Part shown: positions 7,615 through 15,562 of the stretch, piece by piece
Numbering within the stretch: position 1 is the stretch's first letter
How the letters are laid out: every line of letters starts with the position of its first letter
Assembly: GCA_964587625.1 (NCBI GenBank)
Contig: CAZPLU010000017.1
Location: forward strand, 1-54,821
Source: DAOPZJ01 sp964587625
Lineage (GTDB): Bacteria; Bacillota; Clostridia; Oscillospirales; JAKOTC01
Reading direction: 5' to 3'
Length of the DNA stretch: 54,821 nt
Translations under genes and position numbers: made by a program
The notes under the pieces: generated by a model
What the model was told of the DNA's origin: nothing
Databases searched by the model: none
What the model saw: the letters and a program-made list of their open reading frames with translations, nothing else

Positions 7615-8865
7615 TCAGGCGGCGCTCAGCACCGTGCCGATGAAGATCGGCAAATGGGTCGCGTTGTCGACGATGACATAGACAAACGGGCGGTCGAGCG
7701 TGATCACGTGGTCGAACATCGGCATCGAAGTCAAATTCATTCCGACCTCGGTGACCGCGCCGGCTCTGGTGCCGATCTCGGTGACCTCGATATAGGTCTT
7801 GTGCACGACTTCACCGATCGCGAGCTCGCCTGCGGGCAGTGTCGACATCTTCGTGAAGTCGGCGCCTGTGGTAAACGCGGTCGGCATCCCGAGCGCCGTG
7901 AGCGCGTCGTTCATCTTGATTTTGTATTCATAGGTGAATTTCGGCAGTTGCGCCTGCACGCTCGACTCCTGCGCGTGTTTCAGGGTCGCGATCAGCCCCT
8001 CCCCGGTCAGCGAGGAGATGTATTCATCGATCGAAACGCCGTCGTTGGGCAGTAACGCGGCAAAACTGTATTTGCCGTCCGCGTAATTCTTGACAAAACC
8101 CGTGGCATTTCCGTCCTCGAGATACGAATATTCGGTCGAGTGCATCATATTTACGGTTTCTTGCGCGCCGTCATAGGCGTTAAAAGTGCCCTCCGTGACA
8201 TCGCCTGTGTCGTATTGTGACTTCCACTCGGCGTCGAACAGCACCGCGTTGATCAAGTATATGACCATATCGGGATCGATTTGGTCGAGAATCTTATCGA
8301 TCATCCCGTCGGTGTTGTCCTTGACCCAGTTGTTGATGTCGGCCAGTGTCTGCTCGTCAAACGGCGCTTTGTAAGCCGCCGCGCCGTAAAAATCCGCGTT
8401 GGTCTGCAAAAAGTCGGGGTCGGCGGCAAAAGAGTCGTCGTCTTTGATCCAGATGGAATTGGCGATTTCGAGCTGATAAGCGTCGTCCGTCGGCAGGTTC
8501 TTGACATAGGTATACAGATATTCGTTCAAGTCCCCAACCGTCATACCGCCGCCGAGCACGGCCTCCATCTCGGCCTTGGTCTGCGCGTCCGCGCCGTTGG
8601 CAGTCATGGCCAGCGCGAGCATCACCGACAGCGGTGAGATCAGCGAGTTTTCGCCCTGTGTCACGGTCTTTTTAAACAGCTCCGCGGCGAAGTTCGCCGA
8701 GGATGAGATAAACACATCGTCAGCCGCTTTTCCCGTCACGGTCTTCGCGTTCACGCCCTCCATCAGATCGGCGGCGCCCACGCTGAAACTACAGCCCGTG
8801 TGAAACACCAAAAGCGCTGTCATCAGCAGGCATAAAAAGACGCCCGCCATGGATTTTTTAATCAT
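7615..8865 (-). CDS. Secreted serpin (serine protease inhibitor), probable lipoprotein
   Basis: 416 residues. A signal peptide (KKSMAGVFLCLLMTALLVF) ends at Cys25 in HTGC, a near-lipobox that would anchor the protein to the outside of the membrane. The body follows the serpin fold: NSLISPLSVMLALAMTANGA, IANSIWIKDD, LINAVLFDAEWKSQYD, FAALLPNDGVSIDEYI, LPKFTYEYKIKMNDALTALG. The inhibitory hinge is VTEIGTRAGAVTEV (residues about 361-374), with small residues as needed for loop insertion. The reactive bond should fall near GMNLTSMP. Serpins trap serine or cysteine proteases irreversibly; in gut Clostridia related proteins act on host or community proteases. Target protease is not predictable here. 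Monocistronic, with its own terminator. Confidence 0.93.
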   Translation of the reverse strand: MIKKSMAGVFLCLLMTALLVFHTGCSFSVGAADLMEGVNAKTVTGKAADDVFISSSANFAAELFKKTVTQGENSLISPLSVMLALAMTANGADAQTKAEMEAVLGGGMTVGDLNEYLYTYVKNLPTDDAYQLEIANSIWIKDDDSFAADPDFLQTNADFYGAAAYKAPFDEQTLADINNWVKDNTDGMIDKILDQIDPDMVIYLINAVLFDAEWKSQYDTGDVTEGTFNAYDGAQETVNMMHSTEYSYLEDGNATGFVKNYADGKYSFAALLPNDGVSIDEYISSLTGEGLIATLKHAQESSVQAQLPKFTYEYKIKMNDALTALGMPTAFTTGADFTKMSTLPAGELAIGEVVHKTYIEVTEIGTRAGAVTEVGMNLTSMPMFDHVITLDRPFVYVIVDNATHLPIFIGTVLSAA

Positions 8866-9018
8866 AAATACCTTCCTTTCGCGATACGTTTGAAGAGATT
8901 CACCTTCAAACCCATCTCCCTCTTTTGCGCCTTATCGGCGCGTTTCACCCATAAGATGGCTTTATTTTGAAAATCGTTACAATCATCTTTGAGAAATTTA
9001 CATGGAATACGGGCGATA

Positions 9019-9047
9019 TTGTTTTTCGGCATACGAAATGTTATACT
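9019..9047 (+). promoter_or_regulatory. Promoter of the YitT gene
   Basis: TTGTTT (9019-9024), 17-base spacer, TATACT (9042-9047), about 46 bases before the ATG at 9094. Confidence 0.6.
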
Positions 9048-9093
9048 TGTTTTGTGAGAAATATCGTCTGCGCACAAAAGGATGAGTAAATAA

Positions 9094-9954
9094 ATGAAGT
9101 TCAATATTTCAAAAGAGACCGTCGCCGATTATCTGATTTGCACTGTGGGCGCGCTGCTCATGGCCATCGGAATCTACTTCTTCAAATTCCCCAATAATTT
9201 TTCAATCGGCGGCGTCAGCGGCCTCTCGATCATTCTGAGCAACTACTTTCACCTCTCCTCGGCCGCAGTCATCACGACGCTCATCAACATCGTTTTGCTG
9301 CTGGCGGGCTTCATTTTTCTCGGCCGTGACTGCGGTGCCAAAACCGTATTGGGCACCGTGGTCTTCTCGGCGGCGTTGGTGTTGTTTGAAAAACTGATTC
9401 CGCTCTCGGGTCCGCTGACCGATCAGCCGTTTTTAGAGTTGTTTTTCGCGGTCGGCGTCCCGGCCATGGGCACGGCGATGCTGTTCAACCGCAACGGCAG
9501 CACCGGCGGCACCGACATCATCGCCATGATCCTGCGCAAATACAGCTCGCTCAACATCGGTGCGGCGCTGTTTGTCAGCGACACGATCATCACACTCGGC
9601 TCGTTTTTGTTCGGTATCAAGATCGGCCTGTTCGCCATCCTCGGCCTTTTGATGAAATCGCTCGTCGTTGACGGCGTGATCGAGAGCATCAATCAGTGCA
9701 AATGTTTTCAGATCATCACGGACGAACCCGAGGCGATCGCGGAATTCATCACAACCGTCATCGGCCGCAGCGCCACCATCATCGAGGCCAAAGGTGCGTA
9801 TACCAACCAAAAAAAATATCTCGTCGTCGCGGTCATGTGGCGTTATCAGGCGTTGCAGCTTCGCCGGTATCTCAAGACCAATCACCCCGAGACCTTTATG
9901 ATGATTATGAACTCCAGCGAGATCGTGGGAAAAGGATTTCGGGGGACGACGTAA
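9094..9954 (+). CDS. YitT family membrane protein (DUF161 plus DUF2179)
   Basis: 286 residues, five to six membrane segments in the first 200 (starting ADYLICTVGALLMAIGIYFF), with the family signature NNFSIGGVSGLSIIL and RNGSTGGTDIIAMIL. The C-terminal cytoplasmic DUF2179 domain (about 205-280) begins CFQIITDEPEAIAEFI and ends MMIMNSSEIVGKGFRG. The family is widespread in Firmicutes; function is not established, although transport or osmotic roles are suggested for some members. The ribosome site is AAAGGATGAG. Divergent from the serpin gene. Confidence 0.92.
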   Translation: MKFNISKETVADYLICTVGALLMAIGIYFFKFPNNFSIGGVSGLSIILSNYFHLSSAAVITTLINIVLLLAGFIFLGRDCGAKTVLGTVVFSAALVLFEKLIPLSGPLTDQPFLELFFAVGVPAMGTAMLFNRNGSTGGTDIIAMILRKYSSLNIGAALFVSDTIITLGSFLFGIKIGLFAILGLLMKSLVVDGVIESINQCKCFQIITDEPEAIAEFITTVIGRSATIIEAKGAYTNQKKYLVVAVMWRYQALQLRRYLKTNHPETFMMIMNSSEIVGKGFRGTT

Positions 9955-10023
9955 AGGACTGCCGACCCCTCACGACTTTTCATCCGTTTTATACTGATAG
10001 AATTTCAATGAAAAGGATTCAAA

Positions 10024-10749
10024 ATGCGCGAACAAGACATTGCTTACGACCTGTACTTGGTCGGGGACGATTTCGACGAAAACGGAAATTTAAAGCCCTC
10101 GGTCTGTCCCGACCTGACCCAGCAGGTGGTCGAGCGCCACCTGCAAAAATTCAATATGGGCACCCATGATCTGTTGAAAGACAATCTCGGTTGGGTGTTG
10201 ATCGGCTATACGGCCGTGTTCGACGAGCCGATCAAAACCTGCATCCCGTTGGTCGGACGCACTTGGCACTCCGGAAAAAAAGGCCCCTATTACCGACGCG
10301 AAACCGCTTTTTATGATGAGAGCGGAAAGCGTTTGATCGGCGTGTCGACCTTTTCCGTGATGCTCGACATGGACACCCGCAGCATCGTCCGCCGCTATGC
10401 GTTGCCCGGCGCGCTCTCGGAGCGCACCGATTTTTTAATATCCGACGCCAAACCCTTTGCCGCTGTTGCCGACGCATACAGTCCGGCCGAGACCTTCGCC
10501 GTGCGAAACAGTCAGGTCGACGCGCTCGGGCATCTCAACAACGCCCGCTACGCCGATTTCGCTTTCGACGCGATGACCGACGAAGAACGCGCGAAAACCC
10601 TGCGGCGGCTTGAGATCACTTTTTATAACGAACTGCGGCGCGGCGATGCGTTTTTACTCTCGGCGCACCGCGAGCCCGACCGCCTGTATTTTCGCGGAAC
10701 GGCCGGAAACGGCAAAAAGGCATTTGACCTGGCGTTTTTTATCGGTTAA
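10024..10749 (+). CDS. Acyl-ACP thioesterase family protein
   Basis: 241 residues forming two hotdog halves. The C-terminal half contains FAVRNSQVDALGHLNNARYADF, matching the D-x-x-x-H-x-N-N-x-x-Y pattern of FatA/FatB and 4-hydroxybenzoyl-CoA-type thioesterases. The N-terminal half has GYTAVFDEPIKTCIPLVGRTWHSGKKGPYYRRETAFYD. Such enzymes release fatty acids from acyl carrier protein in the cytoplasm. The ribosome site is AAAAGGATT 4-10 bases before the ATG. The small membrane protein gene follows 27 bases downstream, probably in the same transcript. Confidence 0.87.
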   Translation: MREQDIAYDLYLVGDDFDENGNLKPSVCPDLTQQVVERHLQKFNMGTHDLLKDNLGWVLIGYTAVFDEPIKTCIPLVGRTWHSGKKGPYYRRETAFYDESGKRLIGVSTFSVMLDMDTRSIVRRYALPGALSERTDFLISDAKPFAAVADAYSPAETFAVRNSQVDALGHLNNARYADFAFDAMTDEERAKTLRRLEITFYNELRRGDAFLLSAHREPDRLYFRGTAGNGKKAFDLAFFIG

Positions 10750-10776
10750 AACAAATCGCGGAAAGAGGTTGTTTCA

Positions 10777-11058
10777 TTGCCGGAAATCTTTGAGTTGATC
10801 ATGGTGCTCTGTTTCGGGGTCTCGTGGCCGGTCTCGATTGTAAAATCGTGGCGCTGCCGCACCGCAAAGGGCAAAAGTCCCGTCTTTTTGAGTTTCATCC
10901 TTGCGGGTTATCTCTGCGGCGTCATCTGGAAACTGCTCGCGGGCAGCGTCACCTATGTCTTCTGGTTTTATGCGCTCAACCTCATGATGGTATCGGCGGA
11001 TCTGTGCCTGTATTTCCGCAATCGCCGGTTCGACCGGATCGCCGGGCCCAAGGCATAA
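10777..11058 (+). CDS. Small three-segment membrane protein, PQ-loop/SemiSWEET-like
   Basis: 93 residues starting at a TTG (10777) with GAAAGAGG 8 bases upstream. Three hydrophobic helices: residues about 3-22, 35-54 and 58-78. The stretch SWPVSIVKSWRCRTAKGKSP resembles the P-x-x-x-x-x-x-x-R-T-x-K-G/S of PQ-loop and SemiSWEET proteins, which work as dimers to pass small sugars or amino acids across membranes. The match rests on this motif and topology only; substrate unknown. It follows the thioesterase gene closely. Confidence 0.72.
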   Translation: MPEIFELIMVLCFGVSWPVSIVKSWRCRTAKGKSPVFLSFILAGYLCGVIWKLLAGSVTYVFWFYALNLMMVSADLCLYFRNRRFDRIAGPKA

Positions 11059-11161
11059 AATCCCCTTTTTTTTCGTATCAATCGTATCGCCGCCGAAAAA
11101 CTTGCCATTTTGAGCCCGGCATGGTAACATGGAACCGATGGAATCGAGAGGAGGGAAACGG

Positions 11162-12340
11162 ATGAAAATCCTGCTTGTGATTGACCAATTTTACGAGGCC
11201 AACAACGGCATGACCATCTCTGCAAGGCGCTTTGCGAAAGTGCTCGGCGACCACGGGCATGAGATCCGGATCGTCAGCACCGGAAGCTCCCGAGACCCCG
11301 ATCTTTATGCGGATTCCTACAGCGTCCCGAAGCAATATATACCGTTTTTCGACCGGCTCGTCGCCAAGCAGGGCATGACCTTTGCCCGACCCGACGGGGA
11401 GGTGTTGGAGCGTGCGATTTGCTGGGCCGACGTGGTGCATTTTCTCGTGCCGTTTACGCTCTCGCACCACGGCATTCTGATCGCAAGGCGGCTCGGGGTG
11501 CCCTACACCGCCGCGTTCCACTGCCAGCCCGAAAACGTCACCTCCTCGATCTATCTCGACAAGTTCAATAGCATCAACAAACTGATTTATCTGTGGTTCA
11601 ACCACTATATTTATCAATATTGCGGCCACATCCACTGCCCCAGTGAATTTATCGCAAACGAGCTGCGCAAAACCGGATATCGCTCTCATCTGCATGTCAT
11701 CTCAAACGGCATCGACCCCGACTTCATCGGGCTGCGCAAAAAGGAAAAACCGCCCGCCCTTCGGGATAAATTCGTCATTTTGTCGGTGGGCCGTTTTTCG
11801 CGCGAAAAGCGGCAGGAGCTGATCATCAAAGCCGTCAAAATGAACCGTTATGCCGACCGGATCCAATTGATTTTCGCCGGCCAAGGCCCCAAGCGGGAAA
11901 AACTCGAAAAATTGAGCGCTTCCCTGCCCCACCCCCCGATCTTTGATTTTTATAAAAAATCCGAACTGCTCGACGTCATCGCCATGAGCGATCTCTATGT
12001 CCATGCGGCAAGCGCCGAAATCGAGGCGATGTCGTGCATGGAGGCCTTCGCGGGCGGACTTGTCCCGGTCATCGCAAACAGCGAAAAGAGCGCGACGCCC
12101 CAATTTGCGCTTGACGGGCGCTCGCTGTTCATCGCCGATGACCCCAAGGACCTCTCGGATAAAATCGACTATTGGTACGAACACCCGTCCGAGCGCCGGG
12201 AGATGAGCGCGCAATATGCCGCCATGGGGGAAAAATATAACCTCGAGGCCTGCGTCCTCGAAGCCGAAAAGATGTTTTATCAGGCCATTGAGGACGCGGC
12301 GAGAGAGGCCGTGCCGGTCAGGGAGGCGGGGGCGAAATGA
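11162..12340 (+). CDS. GT4 family glycosyltransferase, probable diacylglycerol glycosyltransferase
   Basis: 392 residues from the ATG at 11162, chosen because GAGAGGAGGG precedes it and MKILLVIDQFYEANNG is the normal family beginning; an in-frame ATG at 11129 has no ribosome site. Two Rossmann halves; the C-terminal half has FVILSVGRFSREKRQELIIKA, LIFAGQGPKREKLEKL and the E-x7-E type region ASAEIEAMSCMEAFAGGLVPV. It would transfer a hexose from a nucleotide sugar. The gene overlaps a phosphatidate-forming acyltransferase gene by four bases, which supports a glycolipid job such as synthesis of the glucosyl-diacylglycerol anchor; that is inference. Confidence 0.87.
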   Translation: MKILLVIDQFYEANNGMTISARRFAKVLGDHGHEIRIVSTGSSRDPDLYADSYSVPKQYIPFFDRLVAKQGMTFARPDGEVLERAICWADVVHFLVPFTLSHHGILIARRLGVPYTAAFHCQPENVTSSIYLDKFNSINKLIYLWFNHYIYQYCGHIHCPSEFIANELRKTGYRSHLHVISNGIDPDFIGLRKKEKPPALRDKFVILSVGRFSREKRQELIIKAVKMNRYADRIQLIFAGQGPKREKLEKLSASLPHPPIFDFYKKSELLDVIAMSDLYVHAASAEIEAMSCMEAFAGGLVPVIANSEKSATPQFALDGRSLFIADDPKDLSDKIDYWYEHPSERREMSAQYAAMGEKYNLEACVLEAEKMFYQAIEDAAREAVPVREAGAK

Positions 12341-13128
12341 ACGATCCCACCGTTCGAAAACCCGAAGAAGACGAGCATGTTCTGCATTTCCGCGAGACCT
12401 GTCCGTTCACGATCGGCCCCGATTTCGATTATCTGCGCGACCGCCGGTGGCAGACGGCGATTTCAGTTTTAATCAAAATCGTCATCGTGCCGCTGTTTTT
12501 TTTATTCAACCACATCGTTTTCGGTTTTCGGGTCTGCGGCCGTAAAAATCTGAAAGCGCTCAAAGGGCGCGGCGCGGTCACGGTCTGCAACCACATCAAC
12601 CCGTTCGACTGCACGATGGTCTACATCGCGCTGTGGCATCTGCGCGGCTATTTCGTCACATTGGACACCAATTTCAAAATCCCGTTCGCCCGGCGCCTGA
12701 TCCGCCTGCTCGGCGGCGTCCCGATTTCGAAGAACCCGCATCAGGTCAGCGATCTCATGCGGGCTGCGAAAACGGCGCTCTCCCGCGGGAATTATGTCAA
12801 TGTCTACCCCGAGGCCGTTTTGAAGCCCTATTGCCATACGCTCCGGCCGTTCCGCCCGGGCGCGTTCCGCATCGCCGCCGACAGCGGCGCCCCCGTCGTG
12901 CCGATGGTCATCACGCTCGAACGGCCGCGCGGATTTTTCGCCTGGTATAAGCGCAAGCGCTGCCTCCGGCTGCACATCCTAAACCCGATCGAGCCGGATT
13001 TGACGCTCAAAAAGCGTGACCGCGCCGAAAAGCTGCGGGATGAATGCTATGAGGCGATGAACCGAAAACGCATCGAGCGCCGCAGGGCGCAGCGGAGCGC
13101 CACGGCACGTAGCGCGGGAAGTAAATGA
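12337..13128 (+). CDS. plsC: 1-acyl-sn-glycerol-3-phosphate acyltransferase (PlsC family)
   Basis: 263 residues. The catalytic HX4D motif is NHINPFDC, after a membrane segment (VLIKIVIVPLFFLFNHIVF). The substrate-binding block that is FPEG in model enzymes appears as VYPEAVLKPYCHTLRPFRPGAF. It acylates lysophosphatidate to phosphatidate at the membrane. It overlaps the GT4 gene by ATGA and is followed by a DUF3842 gene; the three form an operon ended by the terminator at 13615-13650. Confidence 0.88.
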   Translation: MNDPTVRKPEEDEHVLHFRETCPFTIGPDFDYLRDRRWQTAISVLIKIVIVPLFFLFNHIVFGFRVCGRKNLKALKGRGAVTVCNHINPFDCTMVYIALWHLRGYFVTLDTNFKIPFARRLIRLLGGVPISKNPHQVSDLMRAAKTALSRGNYVNVYPEAVLKPYCHTLRPFRPGAFRIAADSGAPVVPMVITLERPRGFFAWYKRKRCLRLHILNPIEPDLTLKKRDRAEKLRDECYEAMNRKRIERRRAQRSATARSAGSK

Positions 13129-13139
13129 AAGGGATCATT

Positions 13140-13562
13140 ATGACGTTTCGAATCACCGTCATCGACGGGCACGGCGGCAAGCTCGGAGGCCAACTGGTTA
13201 AGGCGATTGCCGAAAAATACCCCGACCTGCCCCTGACCGCCGTCGGCACCAACGGCGCCGCCACCGCCATGATGCTCAAATGCGGCGCGAAAATCGGAGC
13301 GACCGGCGAAAACGCCGTGATCGTCGCTTGCAAAAAATCCGACGTCATCATCGGACCGATCGGCGTTGTGATCGCCGACGCCCTGTTCGGCGAAATCACG
13401 CCCGCCATGGCGGTCGCGGTCGGACAGGCCGACGCGGTGCGTATTTTGCTGCCGGTCAACAAATGCGACAACCTCATCGCAGGCACCGGCGGCCTCTCGA
13501 CCGGCCAAATTCTCACGGACGCGATGGACAAGCTCGCGGACCTGTTGAAAAAGGAGGATTAG
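13140..13562 (+). CDS. DUF3842 family protein
   Basis: 140 residues from the ATG at 13140 (AAAGGGA 7 bases upstream); an earlier ATG at 13125 overlapping the plsC stop is in frame but lacks a ribosome site and the family starts at RITVIDGHGGKLG. A Rossmann-like glycine-rich start (VIDGHGGKLGGQLV) is followed by LPLTAVGTNGAATAMMLKCGA, DVIIGPIGVVIADALFGEITP and a C-terminal helix. The family is found mainly in Clostridia and has no assigned function. Confidence 0.82.
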   Translation: MTFRITVIDGHGGKLGGQLVKAIAEKYPDLPLTAVGTNGAATAMMLKCGAKIGATGENAVIVACKKSDVIIGPIGVVIADALFGEITPAMAVAVGQADAVRILLPVNKCDNLIAGTGGLSTGQILTDAMDKLADLLKKED

Positions 13563-13614
13563 ACAACGAACCCGAACACATCATGACCATCCGCAAAGAC
13601 GGTTTGAAATAAAA

Positions 13615-13650
13615 AAGGACGGTTCGCGCCGTCCTTCGTTTTTTATGTTT
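13615..13650 (+). terminator. Bidirectional intrinsic terminator between convergent genes
   Basis: Stem AAGGACGG / CCGTCCTT (13615-13622 with 13629-13636), T-rich tail CGTTTTTTATGTTTTTG on the plus strand and an A-run before it that gives a U-run on the minus strand. It serves DUF3842 (plus) and the small membrane protein (minus). Confidence 0.88.
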
Positions 13651-13660
13651 TTGTTCGCCC

Positions 13661-13963
13661 TTACACCTGCACGGTATCCCTGCTGGTCATAATGACAATG
13701 GCGATGGCGCCCGCGATATTGATCACCGTCACCGCGATTGCGAACAATACGGTTTTGGTTCCGGCGGTTGAAGCGGCGGGGATGCCTTTTGCCACTTCCT
13801 CCTCAACGATCGAGACGGCGTTGTCCACGACTGCGCTCACGGCATTCCCTTGTATAACAGGTGTCAGCGTATTGCTCGTAAACGGCTCGCTGATAAAAAT
13901 AACGGCGCCGATGAAGACGAACATCACGACTAAAAAGAGACGGAATTTGATATGTTTTCCCAT
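13661..13963 (-). CDS. Small two-span membrane protein of unknown function
   Basis: 100 residues from the ATG at 13963, preceded by AAGGTGA at 9-base spacing. Hydrophobic segments at about 7-26 (FRLFLVVMFVFIGAVIFI) and 74-94 (TVLFAIAVTVINIAGAIAIV) flank a loop of about 45 residues with several Val/Asn. I do not recognise a family. Convergent with the DUF3842 operon. Confidence 0.62.
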   Translation of the reverse strand: MGKHIKFRLFLVVMFVFIGAVIFISEPFTSNTLTPVIQGNAVSAVVDNAVSIVEEEVAKGIPAASTAGTKTVLFAIAVTVINIAGAIAIVIMTSRDTVQV

Positions 13964-14119
13964 AAGAAACGTCACCTTTTCCCTATGTAGTAAAATCTGT
14001 TCATCCCAACAGATTGATTCCATTATAGCGCAAAGCAGTTACATTTCGGTTACATTTCCAATAACCCGCTGCATATAATACCAATCTCCTTTGCCACATA
14101 TATCCCGTAAAACCCCGAT

Positions 14120-14149
14120 TTGCTTTTCCTGTGTTTTCTGTGATATAAT
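14120..14149 (+). promoter_or_regulatory. Promoter of the DUF1015 gene
   Basis: TTGCTT (14120-14125), 18-base spacer, TATAAT (14144-14149); ATG follows at 14175. Confidence 0.7.
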
Positions 14150-14174
14150 ACAGCATATTTTCGGAGGTGCGGAT

Positions 14175-15425
14175 ATGGCAAAAATAATCCCTTTTAATGC
14201 GCTCAGATATGATTTTGCGAGAGCAGGCGAACCCGGTACGCTGGTCTGCCCGCCGTACGATGCGGTCAGTGAAACCCGTCGTGCCGAACTGGCCGGGGCA
14301 AATCCGAACAATGCCATCGTTTTGGAACTGCCGGTCGGCGGGGATCAGTATTCGGCTGCGAAGTCAACGCTGAATCAAATGCTTGCGGACGGCGTGCTTT
14401 TTCAAGAAAAAAACCCGTGCCTGTATTACTACGAGCGTACATACGAATCAAAAGGCGTGAAAAAGCGCATCGGCGGCTATGTGGCGCGCGTGGGGCTTGC
14501 CGAACACGGCGAAGGGATCATCATCCCCCACGAAAACACCCTCTCCGGCCCCAAGGCCGACCGCTTTGAACTGCTGAAAACCACCGGCTGCAGTTTTTCA
14601 CCCGTCTACGCGCTGTTCGAGGACAAAACCCGCGAACTTGCCGCGCACACCAAGCGCCTGCTCGCCGAAAAACCCGAAGCGGAATTTTATGCCGAGGGCG
14701 ACCTGCACCGCTTCTGGGTCATTTCCGACAGCGGGCAATATCTCCCGATCTGCAATCTGTTTTCCGATAAAAAGCTCTTCATCGCCGACGGACACCACCG
14801 CTACGAGACCGCGCTCAACTTCCGCCGATATCTGCGTGAAAGCGGCGTCAAGGTCGAGGGCGGCCACCCGGCGAATTTTGTGATGATGCTGCTGTGCGAC
14901 GTCGAAGACCCCGGTCTGACCGTGCTGCCGATCCATCGGCTGCTGCACTCGCTGCCGGATTTCGATCCCGCCGCCCTATTAAAGCTCTGGTCAAAGGACT
15001 TCAACGTCACCCGGCTGCCGAATCCCGAGAGCGCCGAAGCCGCGCTTTCCGAATATGCCGCTCAAAACGCCTTTGGGTTTTATACCGGCGGCGACGATTG
15101 GCATTTGTTAACGATAAAAACCCCGATTTTTTCAGCCGATCCGCTCGATACGCTCGATGTCTCGGTGCTGCACAAGCTCATTTTAGAGCCGGTCGGCATC
15201 GATCGCGAGAACATGGCGGCGCAAAAAAATCTCGACTACACCAAATCCGCCGAGGAGCTCATCGCGGGCGTACAGAGCGGGAAATACAACGCGGGATTTT
15301 TGATGAACGGCACCAAAGTCAGCCAGATCACGGCGGTCGCGGGCGCGGGACAAAAGATGCCGCAAAAATCCACCTGGTTTTACCCCAAGCCGGTCACGGG
15401 ATTGTATATGAACAAGATTTTATGA
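14175..15425 (+). CDS. DUF1015 family protein
   Basis: 416 residues from the ATG at 14175 (TCGGAGGTG upstream); a further upstream ATG at 14091 lies in the promoter region. Family marks are IIPFNALRYDF, LVCPPYDAVSE, GIIIPHENTLSGPKADR and the strongly conserved IADGHHRYETALNFRRYL. The end GAGQKMPQKSTWFYPKPVTGLYMN is typical. The family is common in anaerobes, often near serine or aromatic metabolism genes, and its biochemical role is not established. Confidence 0.88.
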   Translation: MAKIIPFNALRYDFARAGEPGTLVCPPYDAVSETRRAELAGANPNNAIVLELPVGGDQYSAAKSTLNQMLADGVLFQEKNPCLYYYERTYESKGVKKRIGGYVARVGLAEHGEGIIIPHENTLSGPKADRFELLKTTGCSFSPVYALFEDKTRELAAHTKRLLAEKPEAEFYAEGDLHRFWVISDSGQYLPICNLFSDKKLFIADGHHRYETALNFRRYLRESGVKVEGGHPANFVMMLLCDVEDPGLTVLPIHRLLHSLPDFDPAALLKLWSKDFNVTRLPNPESAEAALSEYAAQNAFGFYTGGDDWHLLTIKTPIFSADPLDTLDVSVLHKLILEPVGIDRENMAAQKNLDYTKSAEELIAGVQSGKYNAGFLMNGTKVSQITAVAGAGQKMPQKSTWFYPKPVTGLYMNKIL

Positions 15426-15562
15426 GCGTGCGGGGATAGAAACCGTTGCGCAAATAAAACCGCAAATTCCGATCATGCAAAAAAACAGTCGTCATCCGCC
15501 CATTTAATACGGTTTGGCAATTCCACTTAACCACCGCCAAAAAAATTGTTTAAGATAAATTA

